This document shows positions 1-8,255 of a stretch of DNA of 64,000 nucleotides, piece after piece. The notes under the pieces are model-generated. The model worked only from the letters and a program-made list of their open reading frames with translations, was not told the origin of the DNA and did no database searches. This DNA is from an uncultured Litoreibacter sp. (GTDB lineage Bacteria > Pseudomonadota > Alphaproteobacteria > Rhodobacterales > Rhodobacteraceae), in contig NZ_CANKWO010000003.1 of the NCBI RefSeq assembly GCF_947487515.1, forward strand, positions 699,103 to 763,102. The letters are read 5' to 3'. Position numbers and translations under genes: made by a program. The first letter of the stretch is position 1; every line of letters begins with the position of its first letter.

Positions 1-272
1 CGCGTTTGCAACAAACCGGACATCTGGACGCGGTGGAAACAGCTGTCGCGGCAGCCTTTACCACGGATGAGATATCAACACCGATGGGGGCGTTGATAGA
101 GGGCGGCAATCTGGGATTGGCAACCCTCAGATCGGTCAAGATGATGGAAGACGGCACCAGCGCTGACCCCAAGGCCTTGGAAGACGGCCTGCGCAGCCTG
201 CGCCGTTTGGGGCTGATTGACATAGCGCGACGCATGGCATTGTTCGTCTTGATCACGCGGCCTGGCGAGTGA
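1..272 (+). CDS. C-terminal part of an unidentified protein (truncated by window edge)
   Basis: An open frame runs in from the left edge and stops at a TGA ending at 272. About 90 residues are visible. An in-frame TTG at 6 is the first possible start, but the frame is open upstream of it, so the real gene probably begins outside the window. The visible part has alanine/glycine-rich helical stretches and ends with a basic segment (LGLIDIARRMAL) and the tail TRPGE. I do not recognise the family. Its stop overlaps the first possible start of the recombinase gene by four bases (GTGA), so the two are probably co-transcribed. Confidence 0.5.
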   Translation, partial: RLQQTGHLDAVETAVAAAFTTDEISTPMGALIEGGNLGLATLRSVKMMEDGTSADPKALEDGLRSLRRLGLIDIARRMALFVLITRPGE

Positions 273-1207
273 TCCTTTCGGCGGATATGTCGCGTTGGAT
301 CCAGACCTTTCTGGATGCCCAAGCCGCTGAATTGGATGCCTCCGAGAACACTTTGCTGGCCTACGGGCGTGATTTGATCAGTTTTGCCGAATGGCTGACC
401 GACCGTGGGCCTACCTTCGAAACCGCTTCTCGGGCGGATGTGGAGGACTATTTGATCCATTGCGACGATCAGGGGCTTGCACAATCCACGCGGGCGCGAA
501 GACTGTCGGCCATCAAGCAAATTTACCGGTTCGCCTATGAGGAAAACTGGCGAGAAGACAATCCGTCGATCCAGATTAAGGGGCCAGGGCGCAAGAAGTC
601 CCTCCCCAAGACGCTAAGCGTGGAGGAAGTCGACAACTTGCTTGGTGCGGCGCAAACCTCTGCGCGCAGGCAGGAAGACCGGTTGCGCAACACCTGCTTG
701 ATGGAGCTTCTCTACGCCACAGGCATGCGGGTTACGGAGCTGGTGACCTTGCCCGTCTCCGCCGCGCGCGGCGATCCGCGCATGTTGTTGGTCAAAGGGA
801 AGGGCGGCAAGGAACGTATGGTGCCATTGGCGGCCTCCGCCCGTGATGCGCTGGCAGTCTGGATCGAGGTGCGCGACGAGTTGGATGCGGCCGCACAAGC
901 CAAAGGCAAGCCTGCGTCCCAATTTCTCTTCGCGTCTCGCAGCAAGGCCGGTCACCTGACGCGCCACCGCTTTTACTTGTTGATCAAGGAATTGGCTGTG
1001 GCAGGCGGGGTGGACCCCGCAAAAGTGACACCGCACACCTTACGCCACGCCTTTGCGACGCATCTCTTGGCCAATGGGGCCGACTTGCGCGCCATTCAAA
1101 CGTTGCTCGGACATGCGGATATTTCAACGACCGAAATCTACACACATGTTTTGGATGAACGCTTGAAAGAGCTGGTGTTGGATCACCACCCCATGGCAAA
1201 CGGTTAG
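269..1207 (+). CDS. xerD: Tyrosine recombinase XerD/XerC
   Basis: Site-specific tyrosine recombinase that with its partner would resolve chromosome dimers at dif. The N-terminal SAM-like core-binding domain covers about residues 8-95 and the catalytic domain about 115-305. The full catalytic set is visible: Arg154 (TGMRVTEL), Lys178 (VKGKGGKERMVPL), His256 and Arg259 (PHTLRHAFATHLL), His282 (LLGHADISTTEIYTHV) and the nucleophile Tyr291. The length (312 aa) suits the family. The GTG at 269 overlaps the preceding stop; an ATG at 287 behind a weak GGCGGA would give 306 aa and is an equally reasonable start. XerD rather than XerC is chosen from general resemblance to alphaproteobacterial XerD and is less certain than the family. 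Confidence 0.9.
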   Translation: MILSADMSRWIQTFLDAQAAELDASENTLLAYGRDLISFAEWLTDRGPTFETASRADVEDYLIHCDDQGLAQSTRARRLSAIKQIYRFAYEENWREDNPSIQIKGPGRKKSLPKTLSVEEVDNLLGAAQTSARRQEDRLRNTCLMELLYATGMRVTELVTLPVSAARGDPRMLLVKGKGGKERMVPLAASARDALAVWIEVRDELDAAAQAKGKPASQFLFASRSKAGHLTRHRFYLLIKELAVAGGVDPAKVTPHTLRHAFATHLLANGADLRAIQTLLGHADISTTEIYTHVLDERLKELVLDHHPMANG

Positions 1208-1208
1208 C

Positions 1209-2012
1209 TTACTGCCTAAGTGATTGCGGAAGAACATCCTCGCTGGGCCAAATGCCAGTGCTGAGCGCAGTATCATAGCCCAAAGTTAGCCCCGCACGCG
1301 CCATGGATGCCGCCGCTTGCTCAAAATCATATTCCAACGGGTGAAAGCGAGGGCCGTCGGCGGATAGGACCGCGTAGCGGGTCTGGGGGCGCCCATCATG
1401 GGGGGGCATTCCGATAACACCCGCATTGATCCACGCCTTACCGTGGATAGAGCGTTCAAAGGGAATACCGCAATGTCCCGCGATCACCGCATCGACCGAT
1501 CCGGTTTGCGCTTCGATCAGCGCGATCTGCTCAGCAAAGACCTGCGTCCTGTCATCGGGCCAAAGGAACTGGGCGACATCACGCGCGCCGCCGTGGATCA
1601 CCGCATAGCGCTTGCCCAAATGGGTGAATACCAACCAATCGGGGGTGGTGCTCCAAAATTCGCGCGCGCGTGTTCCGATCTGCTGCGCGGCAAATGTATA
1701 CCATGACTTCGAAGCTAGATCGCAGGCGCTGCCATCTTCAAATCCGCAGCCACAATCGGATGCACCGTCCAACAATTGCTGTTCGCAATTGCCAAGGATC
1801 GCAGGGCACCCCCAAGCGGCCAAGCGTTCGGCACAAATCAACGGATCGCCGCCATAGGCCACTACATCGCCGGTAAAGATGCAATTTGACGCCGGAATGC
1901 CTTGTTGCTGTGCGACGTCCAAGAGCCGCTCCAAAGCCTGAGCATTGGAATAGATGCCGCCAAACAACACGACATCGCCGTGCAATTCCCCTAAGCTCTG
2001 GATGGTGGTCAT
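1209..2012 (-). CDS. Metallophosphoesterase family protein
   Basis: Calcineurin-like phosphoesterase fold, 267 aa; the substrate is unknown. Visible metal-site motifs are GDVVAYGGDP (about 44-53), GNCEQQ (about 75-80), VIHGG (about 137-141), AGHCGIPF (about 178-185) and a terminal WINAGVIGMPPHDG. The first motif, normally Asp-x-His, reads GELHGDVVLFGG with Glu in place of Asp. The frame is open to 2060, but the ATG at 2012 is chosen: it follows an AAGGGA ribosome site and starts just before the first conserved strand. The gene is convergent with xerD, whose stop lies one base away, and divergent from the CorC operon. It could be a nucleotidase or a Ser/Thr-phosphatase-like enzyme. Confidence 0.75.
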   Translation of the reverse strand: MTTIQSLGELHGDVVLFGGIYSNAQALERLLDVAQQQGIPASNCIFTGDVVAYGGDPLICAERLAAWGCPAILGNCEQQLLDGASDCGCGFEDGSACDLASKSWYTFAAQQIGTRAREFWSTTPDWLVFTHLGKRYAVIHGGARDVAQFLWPDDRTQVFAEQIALIEAQTGSVDAVIAGHCGIPFERSIHGKAWINAGVIGMPPHDGRPQTRYAVLSADGPRFHPLEYDFEQAAASMARAGLTLGYDTALSTGIWPSEDVLPQSLRQ

Positions 2013-2091
2013 ATGGCGGTTTCCCTTGAAGCAGCGGGCATGTCGCCGCATAACTCTCATTTAGCTTTCTTTTACAGGACCGAAAACCCGA

Positions 2092-3399
2092 ATGGACGAC
2101 GCATCAACAATCTTTGATACCGCCTTTTGGCTCACCTCTGCTGGCATCGTGGTGTTGCTTTTGTTGTCGGCGTTTTTCTCCGGCTCCGAGACGGCGCTGA
2201 CCGCCGCCTCGCGAGGCAAGCTGCGTAGCAAGGCGGACAAAGGGTCGCCCGGCGCGGAGCGCGCGTTGCAAATCACCGAAGACAACGAGCGTTTGATCGG
2301 CTCGGTTCTACTGGGCAACAACCTTGTGAACATTCTTGCGGCCTCGTTGGCGACGGCGCTATTCACCAAAGCTTTTGGTGAAAGTGGGGTGGCTTGGGCC
2401 ACTTTGGTGATGACTTTGCTGGTGCTTGTGTTCGCCGAGGTGCTGCCAAAAACTTATGCGATCACCAATTCGGAAACCGCCGCTGCGCGCGTGTCCGGCC
2501 CCATTTCAGTGGTCGTGCTGATCTTCGCCCCGATGGTGACAGCGGTGCGGGCGCTGGTGCGCGGTATGTTGAAGCTGTTCGGCGTCGAGATTGACCCAGA
2601 TAGCCATATCTTGTCGGTGAATGAGGAAATCGCCGGTGCATTGGCCTTGGGCCATGAAGAAGGCGTGGTCCACAAAGAACAACGCGACCGCCTGTTAGGC
2701 GCGTTGGATTTAAATGAGCGCGACGTCGAAGAGATCATGCTTCACCGCTCCGAAATCGAGATGATTAACGCCGAAGACAAGCCTGACAAGATCATAAGCC
2801 AATGTCTGCAAAGCAACTTTACCCGCATCCCCGTCTACCAAGGGGAGCAGGAAAACATCGTGGGCGTCATACATGCGAAAGACCTGTTGCGCGCCGTGGA
2901 CAAAACCTTGCGCGGGCCGGAAGGCATAACGCGCGATCTGAGTGACTTTGATGTGATGAAGGTCATGCGCGAGCCGTATTTCGTGCCAGAAACCACCGCT
3001 TTGGATGACCAGATGCGCCAGTTTTTGAAGCTACACACGCATTTTGCGCTGGTGGTGGATGAGTATGGCGCCTTGCAGGGGCTGATTACCCTTGAGGATA
3101 TTCTCGAAGAGATCGTCGGCGAGATCACCGATGAGTTCGACGATGCCGAAGTGGAGGCTTTGAAGCCGGAAACTGACGGGAATTACATTGTCGAAGGTGC
3201 CATGACCATTCGTGACTTGAACCGAATGGCCGATTGGTCTTTGCCCGATGAAGAGGCGAACACCGTCGCAGGGCTCGTGATCCACGAGGCGCAATCGATC
3301 CCGACGGTGGGGCAGGTCTTCTCGTTCCACGGTTTTCGCTTCGAAGTGATCGAACGTCTGCAAAACCGCCTGACAAAACTGAAAGTAAGACCCCTATGA
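2092..3399 (+). CDS. CNNM/CorC-type membrane protein (DUF21 + CBS pair + CorC_HlyC domain)
   Basis: Inner-membrane protein of the HlyC/CorC family, linked in other bacteria to Mg2+/Co2+ efflux or resistance; often mislabelled hemolysin. The N-terminal DUF21 region (about 1-190) has hydrophobic helices (LTSAGIVVLLLLSAFFSG, then two to three more) and the family signature SGSETALTAASR. A tandem CBS pair follows (about 205-335; SNFTRIPVYQ, HTHFALVVDEYGALQGLITLED) and then a C-terminal transporter-associated domain (about 350-432). It is the first gene of a three-gene run; its stop overlaps the start of the nucleoside hydrolase gene (ATGA). The 435 aa length is normal. Confidence 0.88.
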   Translation: MDDASTIFDTAFWLTSAGIVVLLLLSAFFSGSETALTAASRGKLRSKADKGSPGAERALQITEDNERLIGSVLLGNNLVNILAASLATALFTKAFGESGVAWATLVMTLLVLVFAEVLPKTYAITNSETAAARVSGPISVVVLIFAPMVTAVRALVRGMLKLFGVEIDPDSHILSVNEEIAGALALGHEEGVVHKEQRDRLLGALDLNERDVEEIMLHRSEIEMINAEDKPDKIISQCLQSNFTRIPVYQGEQENIVGVIHAKDLLRAVDKTLRGPEGITRDLSDFDVMKVMREPYFVPETTALDDQMRQFLKLHTHFALVVDEYGALQGLITLEDILEEIVGEITDEFDDAEVEALKPETDGNYIVEGAMTIRDLNRMADWSLPDEEANTVAGLVIHEAQSIPTVGQVFSFHGFRFEVIERLQNRLTKLKVRPL

Positions 3400-4340
3400 G
3401 CACGCCTCGCAAAATTATTATCGATACGGATCCAGGGCAGGATGATGCCGTGGCAATCTTGTTGGCGCTTGGCTCTCCAAAGGAGTTGGACGTTTTGGGC
3501 GTGACCGCCGTCGCAGGAAACGTGCCTTTGGCGCTGACGCAAAAGAACGCCCGTATCGTGTGTGAACTTGCAGGCCGGCCGGACATGAAGGTCTTTGCAG
3601 GATGTGGCGCCCCGATGGGCCGCAAACTGGTGACCGCGGAACATGTCCACGGCAAGACAGGGCTCGACGGCCCCGTCATGCCCGACCCGACCATGCCGCT
3701 TCAAGACATGCATGCGGTGGAATTCATCATTGAAACCCTGCGTGCGGAGCCCGCGGGGACTGTCACATTGTGCGTTCTAGGGCCGCTGACCAACATTGGC
3801 ACTGCCTTTGAGCGTGCACCGGACATCATTGATCGAGTGCAAGAGATCGTGTTGATGGGCGGGGCATATTTTCAGGTTGGAAACATCACACCTGCGGCCG
3901 AGTTCAACATCTATGTCGACCCTGATGCGGCCAAAATCATCTTTGGCGCTGGTGTGGATATCGTGGTGATGCCTTTGGATGTCACCCATAAAGCCCTTAC
4001 CACGCGCCCGCGTGTAGAGGCGTTTCGGGCGTTGGGAAATGAAGCCGGCCGCATGGTTGCGGAATGGACCGACTTCTTTGAACGGTTCGACAAAGACAAA
4101 TACGGCTCCAAGGGCGCGCCGCTGCATGATCCCTGCGTGATCGCATATTTACTGAAGCCAGAATTGTTTTCCGGCCGCCATGTAAACGTGGAAATCGAAG
4201 TCACCTCGGACCTGACTTTGGGGATGACTGTGGCCGATTGGTGGGGGGTGACACATCGCCCTGCCAACGCCTTGTTCATGGGGGATTTGAATGCCGAGGG
4301 CTTCTTTGAACTCTTGAACGAGCGGATTGCACGTTTGTGA
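3396..4340 (+). CDS. Inosine-uridine preferring nucleoside hydrolase (IunH family)
   Basis: Cytosolic N-ribohydrolase that would cleave nucleosides to base and ribose. The Ca2+/ribose-binding signature DTDPGQDD lies at residues 10-17. Other family features are [10 protein letters not shown] (about 38-47), a [12 protein letters not shown] segment with the following [12 protein letters not shown] (about 150-180), and a late HDPC (about 247-250) supplying the conserved Asp. The length of 314 aa is typical. Base specificity cannot be read from the sequence. Its start overlaps the CorC stop and its stop overlaps the SelO start by four bases, so translation is probably coupled. Confidence 0.9.
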   Translation: MSTPRKIIIDTDPGQDDAVAILLALGSPKELDVLGVTAVAGNVPLALTQKNARIVCELAGRPDMKVFAGCGAPMGRKLVTAEHVHGKTGLDGPVMPDPTMPLQDMHAVEFIIETLRAEPAGTVTLCVLGPLTNIGTAFERAPDIIDRVQEIVLMGGAYFQVGNITPAAEFNIYVDPDAAKIIFGAGVDIVVMPLDVTHKALTTRPRVEAFRALGNEAGRMVAEWTDFFERFDKDKYGSKGAPLHDPCVIAYLLKPELFSGRHVNVEIEVTSDLTLGMTVADWWGVTHRPANALFMGDLNAEGFFELLNERIARL

Positions 4341-5752
4341 ACCCGCCCCGTTTCGACAATTCTTATGCGCGTTTGCCGCAGCGGTTTTACACCAAGTTGC
4401 AGCCAAAACCTGTGGCGTCGCCGTCGGTGATCGCGGTGAATGATGCGCTGGCCGCGCAGATGGGGCTAGACGCGGATTGGTTGCGCTCGGATGACGGCGT
4501 GGCGATGCTTGCGGGCAACGCAATGCCTCACGGTGCCGATCCCTTGGCGCAGGTCTATGCAGGACACCAGTTCGGCGGTTGGTCGCCACAACTGGGGGAT
4601 GGGCGCGCAAATGTTATAGGCGAAGTTCTGGGGGCTGATGGCGGGCGTTGGGATATCCAGCTCAAAGGCTCTGGCCCGACCCCTTACTCACGGCGTGGAG
4701 ACGGGCGGGCCGGATTGGGGCCGGTGTTGCGCGAGTATATCGTCAGCGAGGCGATGCACGCGCTGGGTGTGCCGACCACTCGGGCCTTGGCTGCGGTCCA
4801 GACGGGTGAACGGGTGCAACGTGAAACCGGTGTCCCTGGCGCAATACTAACCCGCGCAGCGCGGTCACATATTCGGGTCGGGACGTTCCAGTTCTTTGCC
4901 TCTCGTGATGATCAAGAGGCGGTGTCCCTGTTGCTTGACCACGCGATTGAGCGCCACTATCCGGAGGTCGCTTTGGGCGACGCCTTGGGGTTTTTAACTG
5001 CGGTTATCGCGGCTCAGGCCAAGCTTGTGGCCAAATGGATGGGGTTGGGATTTATCCACGGCGTCATGAACACGGACAACACGCATGTGGGCGGGTTGAC
5101 CATCGATTATGGCCCTTGCGCCTTCATGGATGCCTATCATCCGGCCAAGGTGTTTTCGTCCATCGACCAACAGGGGCGATACGCCTACCAAGGTCAGCCC
5201 GAAGTTTTGGTGTGGAACCTTGCGCAACTGGCGACCAGTTTGTTGCCCCTCATTGATCCCGATCGCGACAAGGCTGTGACGGCGGCGCGCACCGCGCTGG
5301 AAAGCTTCGGGGATTATTACACCGCGGCATGGAAGCAGGTGTTCTTCGCCAAAATCGGTTTTGCCACAGGCGGCGACGCTCAGGTTGTGCTGATACAGGA
5401 TCTATTGACCCGCATGTCAGACAATGGCGCAGACTTTACACGGGTGTTTCGAGCCATGGCCCGAGGGCAGGGCGCCCGAGACGAATTTGTAGACCCGACC
5501 AGCTTCGATCACTGGGAAACCCGATGGGGTGGCGGAGACACGGAGCTTATGATGGCGTCCAATCCGGCAATCATCCCGCGCAACCACCGTGTCGAAGAGG
5601 CCATACAAGCAGGGCTGCAAGGGGATTTTGCGCCCTTCAACCGGCTCAACGCGGCCCTGGCCCTCCCGTTCAAAGACGTGGCAGAGCACGCTGATTTGGA
5701 AGCCGCCCCAAGCAACCAACAACTGATACATCAAACCTTCTGTGGGACGTAA
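4337..5752 (+). CDS. selO: Protein adenylyltransferase SelO (YdiU/UPF0061)
   Basis: Pseudokinase-fold enzyme that in characterised homologues transfers AMP from ATP to Ser/Thr/Tyr of target proteins, with a role in redox stress. Family signatures are visible: [18 protein letters not shown] (about 75-92), [21 protein letters not shown] with the following [20 protein letters not shown] (about 112-155), [10 protein letters not shown] (about 239-248) and [13 protein letters not shown] (about 255-267). The chain ends FCGT: Cys469 is third from the C-terminus, where animal SelO carries selenocysteine; here it is an ordinary TGT codon. The start is GTG at 4337, overlapping the previous stop. 471 aa is full length. 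Confidence 0.93.
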   Translation: MNPPRFDNSYARLPQRFYTKLQPKPVASPSVIAVNDALAAQMGLDADWLRSDDGVAMLAGNAMPHGADPLAQVYAGHQFGGWSPQLGDGRANVIGEVLGADGGRWDIQLKGSGPTPYSRRGDGRAGLGPVLREYIVSEAMHALGVPTTRALAAVQTGERVQRETGVPGAILTRAARSHIRVGTFQFFASRDDQEAVSLLLDHAIERHYPEVALGDALGFLTAVIAAQAKLVAKWMGLGFIHGVMNTDNTHVGGLTIDYGPCAFMDAYHPAKVFSSIDQQGRYAYQGQPEVLVWNLAQLATSLLPLIDPDRDKAVTAARTALESFGDYYTAAWKQVFFAKIGFATGGDAQVVLIQDLLTRMSDNGADFTRVFRAMARGQGARDEFVDPTSFDHWETRWGGGDTELMMASNPAIIPRNHRVEEAIQAGLQGDFAPFNRLNAALALPFKDVAEHADLEAAPSNQQLIHQTFCGT

Positions 5753-5863
5753 AGCTGATTTGGGTCAGTTTGCGACTGGCCTGTTGGCCGGAATGGGGTA
5801 GGTTGGCGGAAACATCGCCCACACGGGCAGATTAATCGAACGGTAACACGGAGCCCTCGACGA

Positions 5864-7126
5864 ATGGATCTATTGCAAATCGCATCACTTTTGTTGGTGC
5901 TTGCCGCTGCTTTCGGCACAATTAACTACTTGTTTCTCAAACTGCCGTCCTCGATCGGGATTTTGATTGTCGCCTTGCTGGCCTCTATGGGGGTGCTGGC
6001 TGTTGATGGATTTGCGCCTCACCTTGGGGTGGCAGATCAGGTGCGGGCTTTGGTGAAATCAATCGATTTCTCCGAGGCGCTGTTGGAAGGCATGTTGGGT
6101 TTGCTGCTGTTTGCGGGGGCCTTGCATGTCAAACTGGCCGACCTGCGCGGCGAATGGCGTGTGGTTGCGCTCATGGCGACTTTGGGCGTTGGGCTGTCCA
6201 CAGTGATTGCCGGTTTCGGGTTCTCATGGATCACCGGCATGCCGATCATGATCGCGCTGGTGTTTGGGGCATTGATTTCACCCACAGATCCGGTGGCCGT
6301 GCTGGGTGTGTTGCGTCAGGCGAATTTAAAGAAAAGCATGGAGACCAAAATCGCAGGCGAAAGCCTGTTCAACGACGGCGTCGGTTATGTGGTGTTCTTG
6401 GTGCTGGTCGGTTTGGCCTTTCCAGCGATTGATGCGCATGGCGAAAGCCACGGTGGTGGCGGATTGGCTGATGCGGCGATGTTGTTCTTGCAAGAAGCCG
6501 TAGGCGGAGCGCTGTTGGGGGTCGTCCTTGGCTGGCTGACATTCCGAGTGATGCGCCGCATCGACGACTACTCGCTTGAGGTGCTGATCACCCTAGCGCT
6601 GGCCTTCGGTGGATACTCTTTGGCGGTATATCTGCATATTTCGGGGCCGGTCATGGCGGTTTGCGCGGGCTTGTTCATTGGGGATGTCGGGGCAAAATAC
6701 GGCATGTCAGAGGTCACCCGCGAGTATGTGGACAGCTTTTGGAAGCTGATCGACGAAATCTTAAATGCAGTGTTGTTCTTGCTGATTGGCTTTGAGGTCT
6801 TCGCGGTGGCCTTCACCATGGATGGCGTTATGGCTGGTTTTCTTGCTATTGCTCTGGCCTTGGTGGCACGACTTTGCGCCGTTGCGGTGCCGATTTTACT
6901 GCTACGCCCGTTCCGAGAGTTTTCGCGCGGGGTGATTCCGATCATGACGTGGGGCGGCCTGAAGGGCGGCATCTCGGTCGCACTTGCGTTGTCCTTACCC
7001 GATAACGAGTGGAAGCCGCTGATCCTGACTGCCACCTATGTGGTCGTGATATTCTCGATCATCGTGCAAGGACTTACCGTGGCCCCATTGGCCACCCGAC
7101 TTGGGCGGGAGCCGGAACTCGTTTGA
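5864..7126 (+). CDS. Na+/H+ antiporter, CPA1 (NhaP-like) family
   Basis: Polytopic inner-membrane monovalent cation/proton antiporter, 420 aa, with about 12 hydrophobic segments spread from residue 3 to 410. Family signatures are ISPTDPVAVLGVLR (about 139-152) and AGESLFNDGVGYVVF (about 163-177), which carries the Asp implicated in ion exchange; MTWGGLKGGISVALALSLP (about 361-379) is the late conserved helix. There is no long C-terminal cytoplasmic domain, so it is the short NhaP form. It stands alone: 111 bases separate it from selO and 91 from the DUF533 gene. Confidence 0.88.
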   Translation: MDLLQIASLLLVLAAAFGTINYLFLKLPSSIGILIVALLASMGVLAVDGFAPHLGVADQVRALVKSIDFSEALLEGMLGLLLFAGALHVKLADLRGEWRVVALMATLGVGLSTVIAGFGFSWITGMPIMIALVFGALISPTDPVAVLGVLRQANLKKSMETKIAGESLFNDGVGYVVFLVLVGLAFPAIDAHGESHGGGGLADAAMLFLQEAVGGALLGVVLGWLTFRVMRRIDDYSLEVLITLALAFGGYSLAVYLHISGPVMAVCAGLFIGDVGAKYGMSEVTREYVDSFWKLIDEILNAVLFLLIGFEVFAVAFTMDGVMAGFLAIALALVARLCAVAVPILLLRPFREFSRGVIPIMTWGGLKGGISVALALSLPDNEWKPLILTATYVVVIFSIIVQGLTVAPLATRLGREPELV

Positions 7127-7217
7127 CTTTCCCCCTAGACGGTTTGCCGCTGGGCCCCCATCTTCATACCGAAGAGCCCCACTGCGGTGGCTTGCTGCGT
7201 TGTTGGGAGAATAAACA

Positions 7218-7898
7218 ATGTCATTGATGAATATGATCACCAAAGTCGCGATTGGTTTTGCCGTTGCGAAGGGGATGCAAAAGGTCCAGCAATCCGGCGG
7301 GATTGGGAAGGTAATGGAAAGCCTCAAAGGGGCAGCTGGTGCCGCGACAGCGGGAACCGGCGGTCTGGGCGGTATGCTTGGCGGATTGACCGGCGGTGCC
7401 GCGAGCGGCAATGCGGGTGGTCTTTCCGGCGGATTGGGCGGTATCGGCGGCCTGTTGGGCGGATTGGCGACCGCACGCGGTGGCCAAGGCAGCTCGCTGG
7501 AAAGCCTGCTCAGCCAAGACAACCCCTCACAAGAGCCGTCCGAAGAAGACACCGCCGGTTTGATGATCCGCGCCATGGTTATGGCCGCACGGTGCGACGG
7601 CGAAATCGACGCGACCGAAAAAGAGACGCTGATGGCCACCATCGGTGAGGACGCCACCGAAGCCGATATGGCATTCGTGCGCGACGCAATGTCAGAGCCG
7701 GTCGATGCCGCGGCGCTGGCACGGGACACCCCGCAAGGGTTGGAGACACAGGTGTACTCGATGTCGGTGATGTCGATTGAGCCGGACAATAACGCCGAGG
7801 CCAAGTATCTGCACGAATTGGCCACCGCATTGGGCGTCAGCCAAGCGACGGCAAACGAAATCCATGACAGCTTCGGGGTGCAACGGCTTTACAGCTAA
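7218..7898 (+). CDS. DUF533 (YebE-like, TerB-fold) protein
   Basis: Matches the DUF533/YebE type, whose function is unknown. Residues 1-35 form an amphipathic N-terminus (NMITKVAIGFAVAKGMQKV); about 35-95 is a low-complexity glycine/alanine region (repeats of GGLGGMLGGL type); about 108-226 is an all-helical TerB-like domain with the acidic DGEIDATEKETL motif seen in this fold. The start ATG follows GGGAGA. A strong intrinsic terminator lies 69 bases after the stop, so it appears monocistronic. YebE is inner-membrane associated in E. coli; the glycine-rich stretch here may play that part. Confidence 0.8.
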   Translation: MSLMNMITKVAIGFAVAKGMQKVQQSGGIGKVMESLKGAAGAATAGTGGLGGMLGGLTGGAASGNAGGLSGGLGGIGGLLGGLATARGGQGSSLESLLSQDNPSQEPSEEDTAGLMIRAMVMAARCDGEIDATEKETLMATIGEDATEADMAFVRDAMSEPVDAAALARDTPQGLETQVYSMSVMSIEPDNNAEAKYLHELATALGVSQATANEIHDSFGVQRLYS

Positions 7899-8255
7899 AT
7901 CGCCCGCGCAGTCGTGATGAAAAGGGCGGCGATCTAAAAGCGCACGCCACTGGTGTCACCTTTGATAAGGCCCGCGCAACATTGCAGCGGGCCTTTTCTT
8001 TTATACCGGTCGCGGTCTTTGCCTCCGATCGGTCATGTTGCATCGGCACAGACCAGTGTCATGATGCCATGGCCTTTTGTTCTGCGCCGCGCGTGAAAAA
8101 TGTGTCACGGTGCTCAAAAGGCGATGCAGAAAATGGCGACCAATGGATGCGGTCGCAGTTTTTGGGGCCAGAGATTGCGCAAACTGCGGCATCCTGCGCC
8201 TTGCGCCCTTTTGGTTCAGCGGCTTTAGTTATGCGTGGGAAGAGGAGGGACCACC
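7899..8255 (+). other. Intergenic region before prpE
   Basis: 357 bases without a convincing gene. It contains the terminator of the preceding gene (7967-8002) and must hold the prpE promoter. A small palindrome TTGCGCAA sits at 8175-8182. The short frames here have no ribosome site and no recognisable product. Confidence 0.6.
7967..8002 (+). terminator. Rho-independent terminator after the DUF533 gene
   Basis: Nine-base perfect stem AAGGCCCGC (7967-7975) and GCGGGCCTT (7987-7995) with an 11-base loop, followed by TTTTCTTTT running to 8002. The T-run on the plus strand marks it as the end of the 7218-7898 transcript. Confidence 0.88.

Noticed and set aside
614-1036. 140-residue minus-strand frame inside xerD
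   Set aside because: It lies wholly within a gene with an intact catalytic set; no recognisable fold or ribosome site. Shadow frame.
8175-8182. TTGCGCAA palindrome upstream of prpE as a propionate-regulator site
   Set aside because: Too short to distinguish from chance, and I cannot confirm the consensus of the roseobacter short-chain acyl regulators from memory.
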